Positions 60,631 through 64,000 of a stretch of DNA of 64,000 nucleotides are shown piece after piece. The stretch's first letter is position 1. The number at the start of each line of letters is the position of its first letter. The position numbers were made by a program, and so were the translations under genes. The DNA comes from Fontivita pretiosa (GTDB taxonomy: Bacteria; Planctomycetota; Phycisphaerae; Tepidisphaerales; Tepidisphaeraceae). The notes under the pieces were generated by a model. It was not told the origin of the DNA. It did no database searches and was given only the letters and a program-made list of their open reading frames with translations. The stretch covers positions 1,178,001 through 1,242,000 of the forward strand of contig NZ_CP191258.1 of NCBI RefSeq assembly GCF_050410795.1. The letters are read 5' to 3'.

Positions 60631-62025
60631 TCAGTCGAAGAAGGTCAGATACCTGCCGCCGCTGCTGAGGCGGTGCAGCAGCACGCCCAGCTCCAGCAGG
60701 TGATAGTCGCCCCACATCGAGGATTCGCCGCAGGGAATCTTGCGGCCCTTCGGCACGTGGTCCCAGCCATTGGGACGATGGTAGATCGAGTGCAGCAGCA
60801 GCCCCTGGTGTTTGGGGCTGGTGGCCAGATAAGTGTCGCTCAGCAGCGTCCGGGCGATGCTCAGCCCTGCCTGGGTGTATCGAGGTTTGTTCAGGTGTCT
60901 TCCCAGTCGCAGCAGCGCCTGTGCGGCGATGGCGGATGCGGAGGCGTCCACCGGCTCATAGTCATTGAACGGGTCGGCGGGCCTGTCGCGCCAGCCCTGG
61001 AGCTGCGCCAGTCCCGGCGCGCCGTCATCCCAGTAGGTGATGCCGTCCAGCGCCGAGCAATCCTCGATGTAATGCTCGCTGGTCTCTACCGCCGCCTGCG
61101 TAAAGACGCGCATCACGTCGCGTCTGGGCAGGCCAACCGACTGCTTGAACTTGCCCTCAGGAATGGTTGCGAAGAACTCGAGCTGTTCGGCGTAGCCGAG
61201 CATCGCCCAGGCCAGTCCGCGCGTCCAGGTACTGAACGGTGAATATCCCTGCTGGGTGGATCGGCAGCGGAACAGCCCGTCGTTGCGGTTGAAGATCGCC
61301 TCGTGGGCGGTTCGTCCGCGAACGTCGTAGGTGTGCTGTGACTGGCCGTGGAAGATGATGTACTGATTGGTCGCCAGGCCGTGCAGCACCGCGCGCTTGA
61401 GCAGGTCGGCGGCGCGGTCATTCTCGTGCATGAGCCGATGCCCCAGTTGCCAGGCCACGCCGAGAATGCGGATCGTCCGCATCGTATCGACGAACAGCGA
61501 ATGCGGGCCGTTGAATGAATAGATGTAGCCAAGCTGGGTGGCGTTGGCCGACAGGGGCGAGGGCTTCTCCACGCGGATGCCCTGCCAGCGTGCCGCCTGC
61601 ACCGCCCCGCTGGATTTGAGCGCCAGCTCGTAGTATTCGTTTTCCCATTCGTTGTGGGGGAACTTTCCCTCGCGCATGAGGCGGCGGAGGTTGCCGAAGG
61701 TCGAGAGATTGTTGAAGCCGTGATCGTGCACGCCCACGTGCGTGATGTGCGGAGGCATGTGCCGGCGGGTGCGGTCTCGCCCCAGCTTCAGCAGCGCCCT
61801 GTCGCCGGTCACGTCGAAGGTCAGGATGGCGCAACCGTAAACGAACCCCTGCGTCCATTCGGTCCATCCGCGAGTGGTATACTTGCCTTCGACGGTGAAC
61901 ACCGGTGTGCCGCGTGAGACATCCCAGGTGCGGTCGATGTCGCGTACTTTGCGCCCGGCCAGATCGAACAGCCGCTGCAGAGGCTTTGTGAGGTCCGACG
62001 GTTTGAGTTTCGGGTCAATGCGCAT
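60631..62025 (-). CDS. GH88-like (unsaturated glucuronyl hydrolase family) protein
   Basis: 464 residues, alpha/alpha-barrel. Family matches are TRGWTEWTQGFVYGCAILTFDVTGD, HDHGFNNLSTFGNLRRLM, QGYSPFSTWTRGLAWAMLGYAEQL, VETSEHYIEDCSALDGITYWDDGAPG and DASASAIAAQALLRLGRHL. GH88/GH105 enzymes hydrate unsaturated uronic disaccharides left by polysaccharide lyases. The conserved acidic residues in the barrel (HD, WDDG) are there. No signal peptide, so it acts in the cytoplasm. No lyase or transporter lies next to it. Confidence 0.85.
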   Translation of the reverse strand: MRIDPKLKPSDLTKPLQRLFDLAGRKVRDIDRTWDVSRGTPVFTVEGKYTTRGWTEWTQGFVYGCAILTFDVTGDRALLKLGRDRTRRHMPPHITHVGVHDHGFNNLSTFGNLRRLMREGKFPHNEWENEYYELALKSSGAVQAARWQGIRVEKPSPLSANATQLGYIYSFNGPHSLFVDTMRTIRILGVAWQLGHRLMHENDRAADLLKRAVLHGLATNQYIIFHGQSQHTYDVRGRTAHEAIFNRNDGLFRCRSTQQGYSPFSTWTRGLAWAMLGYAEQLEFFATIPEGKFKQSVGLPRRDVMRVFTQAAVETSEHYIEDCSALDGITYWDDGAPGLAQLQGWRDRPADPFNDYEPVDASASAIAAQALLRLGRHLNKPRYTQAGLSIARTLLSDTYLATSPKHQGLLLHSIYHRPNGWDHVPKGRKIPCGESSMWGDYHLLELGVLLHRLSSGGRYLTFFD

Positions 62026-62222
62026 GAGAATTCCGTATCTGATGTTTCACGTGCCGCAGGGCACGAAAGTGCGAACGTTGTGCGGGCAAGATGTCGCGCT
62101 GTCAAGCGCGGCGCGGCAGCCGCGATGGATGCATGGTTGAATCGCTGGAGTGCCCCAGGGGCCGGCGCCTGCGGCGGCGGCGAACCTTTGCATTGTGCCG
62201 CGGCTTGCGGTATTTGATTCAG

Positions 62223-63767
62223 ATGCTTCACGACGAAGTGATTCTGATCCTGGATTTCGGGTCGCAGTATTCGCAGCTCATCGCGCGTCGCGTTCGCGAA
62301 GCGGGAGTGTACAGCGAGCTGGTTCGGCCCGACATTTCCCTGGAAGAGCTGCGTGCCAGGAACCCGCGGGGACTGATCCTGTCCGGCGGGCCGAGCAGCG
62401 TCTATGAGCCGAATGCTCCGCGATGCGATCCGCGGATTTTCGAGCTGGGCGTGCCGGTGCTGGGGATCTGCTACGGGATGCAGCTTGGGGCACAGCTTCT
62501 TGGCGGGCAGGTGAAGCCGGCGGCGGCCAGAGAGTACGGGCGAACCAAGCTTCGCATCATCCGCGACGATCCGTTTCTCAAGGGACTGCCACGCGAAACC
62601 ACGGTGTGGATGAGCCACGGCGATCAGGTGCACGAGCTGCCGGCGGAGTTCGTGGCGCTGGCGACCACGCCGACGTGTCCCTTCGCCGCGGCAAAGCACG
62701 TCTCACGGCCGTTCTACGGCGTGCAGTTCCATCCTGAAGTGACGCACACGCCCCGCGGCGAGCAGATCTTCCACAACTTCCTGTACGAGATCTGCAAATG
62801 CTCCGGCACCTGGACGATGGGGAACTTCGTGGAGCAGGCGGTGCGCCGCATCCGCGAGCAGGTCGGCACCGGAAAGGTGATCTGCGGTCTGAGCGGCGGA
62901 GTGGATTCCAGCGTCACCGCGGCGCTCTTGCACAAGGCGATCGGCGATCAGCTTGTGTGCATTTTTGTGGACAACGGGCTGCTGCGGAAAAATGAGCGGC
63001 AACGCGTGGAAGCGACGTTTCGCGACCATTTCAAAATCAACCTGGTCGTCAGCGACGCCAGCGAGCATTTCCTCCGCGAGCTCAAGGGCGTCACCGACCC
63101 GCAGCAGAAACGCAAGATCATCGGGCGTGAATTCATCGCCGCCTTCGAGCGCGAGGCCAACGCCATCGAGGGCGCGCGCTATCTGGCCCAGGGGACGCTG
63201 TATCCGGACGTGATCGAATCGGGGCGCGGGCATGCGGGCATGGCGGCGAGCATCAAGCTGCACCACAACGTCGGAGGTCTGCCCGAAGACCTGGATTTCG
63301 AGCTGGTCGAGCCGCTGCGCGAGCTGTTCAAGGACGAGGTGCGAAAGGTCGGCGAGGTGCTGGGCCTGCCCGAGGAAATTGTCTGGCGGCATCCATTTCC
63401 CGGACCGGGGCTGGCGGTGCGAATCATCGGGGAAGTGACCCCCGAGCGGCTGGCCATCCTTCGCGATGCCGACGAGATCGTGCTTGAAGAGTTGATGGCC
63501 GCCAATCTCTACCGCAAGACCGCGCAGGTGTTCGCCGTGCTGGTGCCGATCGGAACGGTGGGCGTGATGGGCGACGCCCGCAGCTACGAGGGCGTGATCG
63601 CGATTCGCGCCGTGGAGACTCAGGACTTCATGACCGCCGACTGGGCGAGGATTCCGTTCAACGTTCTGGCGGAGATGAGCAATCGGATCATCAACGAAGT
63701 GCGGGGCGTCAACCGGGTCGTTTACGACATATCCAGCAAACCGCCGGCAACAATTGAATGGGAGTAG
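62223..63767 (+). CDS. guaA: GMP synthase (glutamine-hydrolysing)
   Basis: 514 residues from the ATG at 62223 (MLHDEVILILDFGSQYSQLIARRVRE); an in-frame extension to 62091 is non-homologous. The glutaminase domain has LSGGPSSVYEP, the nucleophile in GICYGMQLGAQLLGG and the His-Glu in GVQFHPEVTHT. The synthetase has the P-loop GLSGGVDSSVTAALLHKAIG, then ESGRGHAGMAASIKLHHNVGGLP, FPGPGLAVRIIGEVT and the C-terminal RVVYDISSKPPATIEWE. It converts XMP to GMP, and all catalytic parts are present. Confidence 0.98.
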   Translation: MLHDEVILILDFGSQYSQLIARRVREAGVYSELVRPDISLEELRARNPRGLILSGGPSSVYEPNAPRCDPRIFELGVPVLGICYGMQLGAQLLGGQVKPAAAREYGRTKLRIIRDDPFLKGLPRETTVWMSHGDQVHELPAEFVALATTPTCPFAAAKHVSRPFYGVQFHPEVTHTPRGEQIFHNFLYEICKCSGTWTMGNFVEQAVRRIREQVGTGKVICGLSGGVDSSVTAALLHKAIGDQLVCIFVDNGLLRKNERQRVEATFRDHFKINLVVSDASEHFLRELKGVTDPQQKRKIIGREFIAAFEREANAIEGARYLAQGTLYPDVIESGRGHAGMAASIKLHHNVGGLPEDLDFELVEPLRELFKDEVRKVGEVLGLPEEIVWRHPFPGPGLAVRIIGEVTPERLAILRDADEIVLEELMAANLYRKTAQVFAVLVPIGTVGVMGDARSYEGVIAIRAVETQDFMTADWARIPFNVLAEMSNRIINEVRGVNRVVYDISSKPPATIEWE

Positions 63768-63980
63768 TGAGTACAGACTGTTGCTGGGCGCACGTCGATT
63801 CGGAGCTGCACCACGCGCTTTGCGCGGGCACAAATCATTACTGATCAAGATGTCGCGATAAATTCAAGCTGCTCCAAGTGAAAAACCGGCGAAGGGTGTG
63901 GCCGAGTCCTTGATCACGGGATATCCGTGTCCTATGATCCGCTGACTTTCCGTGGCAGTGAATTCTGAAAGGCATGCCCG

Positions 63981-64000
63981 ATGACTCTCGCTGTAGAACC
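63981..64000 (+). CDS. Possible start of a gene running off the window
   Basis: An ATG at 63981 preceded by GAAAGG (63967-63972) begins MTLAVE and leaves the window after six codons. The 213 bp before it, after guaA, show no gene. Too short to identify. Confidence 0.3.

Overview
The window is GC-rich bacterial chromosome, most likely from the Planctomycetota (probably Phycisphaerae). Lineage evidence: two proteins with C-terminal PEP-CTERM sorting tails, one of them with paired dockerin-like calcium repeats; a planctomycete-type tyrosine recombinase remnant; and a dispersed palindrome that is translated as KTPDP...GSGVF inside proteins. The lineage is inference from style, since there is no rRNA here.

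Layout. 1-13.1 kb is housekeeping and secreted functions: gyrB (cut by the window edge), a HEAT/TPR protein, a tandem 6-pyruvoyl-tetrahydropterin synthase-like protein, a beta-helix secreted protein, hslV, a large von Willebrand A membrane protein, an M28 peptidase gene split by an insertion sequence, a metallophosphoesterase and a PEGA lipoprotein. 13.1-29.2 kb is an island between tRNA-Arg(CCT) and tRNA-Cys(GCA), with an integrase remnant beside the first. It holds a 36-repeat type I-E CRISPR array and thirteen co-directional, mostly overlapping cas genes. 29.2-37.9 kb is accessory DNA: a DUF456 protein, a PEP-CTERM protein, and orphan Rhs/YD-repeat cassettes broken by three insertion sequences. 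38-64 kb returns to the core: addB-addA, the pyruvate dehydrogenase genes pdhA-pdhB-pdhC plus lpd, a PhaR-like regulator, secreted proteins, a serine hydrolase, a zinc-peptidase-like protein, a 1480-residue PEP-CTERM/dockerin surface protein, a GH88-like hydrolase and guaA.

Main finding. One minus-strand operon (28327 down to 15938) joins a complete type I-E Cascade (cas8e-cse2-cas7e-cas5-cas6e) to a reduced type III-A module (cas10/csm1-csm2-csm3-csm4 plus a CARF-HEPN Csm6-like ribonuclease), then a second cas6e, cas1, cas2 and a single array that starts 9 bp after the cas2 stop. Cas5 carries a C-terminal HNH nuclease domain, no cas3 is present, Cas10 has lost its HD domain and zinc ribbon but keeps GGDD, and no csm5 is seen. 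The expected wiring is that one crRNA pool guides HNH-dependent DNA cleavage by Cascade, and RNA cleavage plus cyclic-oligoadenylate signalling to the CARF-HEPN RNase by the Csm complex. The wiring is inference; the gene order and motifs are read directly from the sequence.

Secondary findings: the in-frame palindrome family, a datable nested insertion of two insertion sequences in rhs, transposase stop codons supplied by the target-site duplication, and an M28 peptidase split by an insertion sequence with a perfect target duplication.
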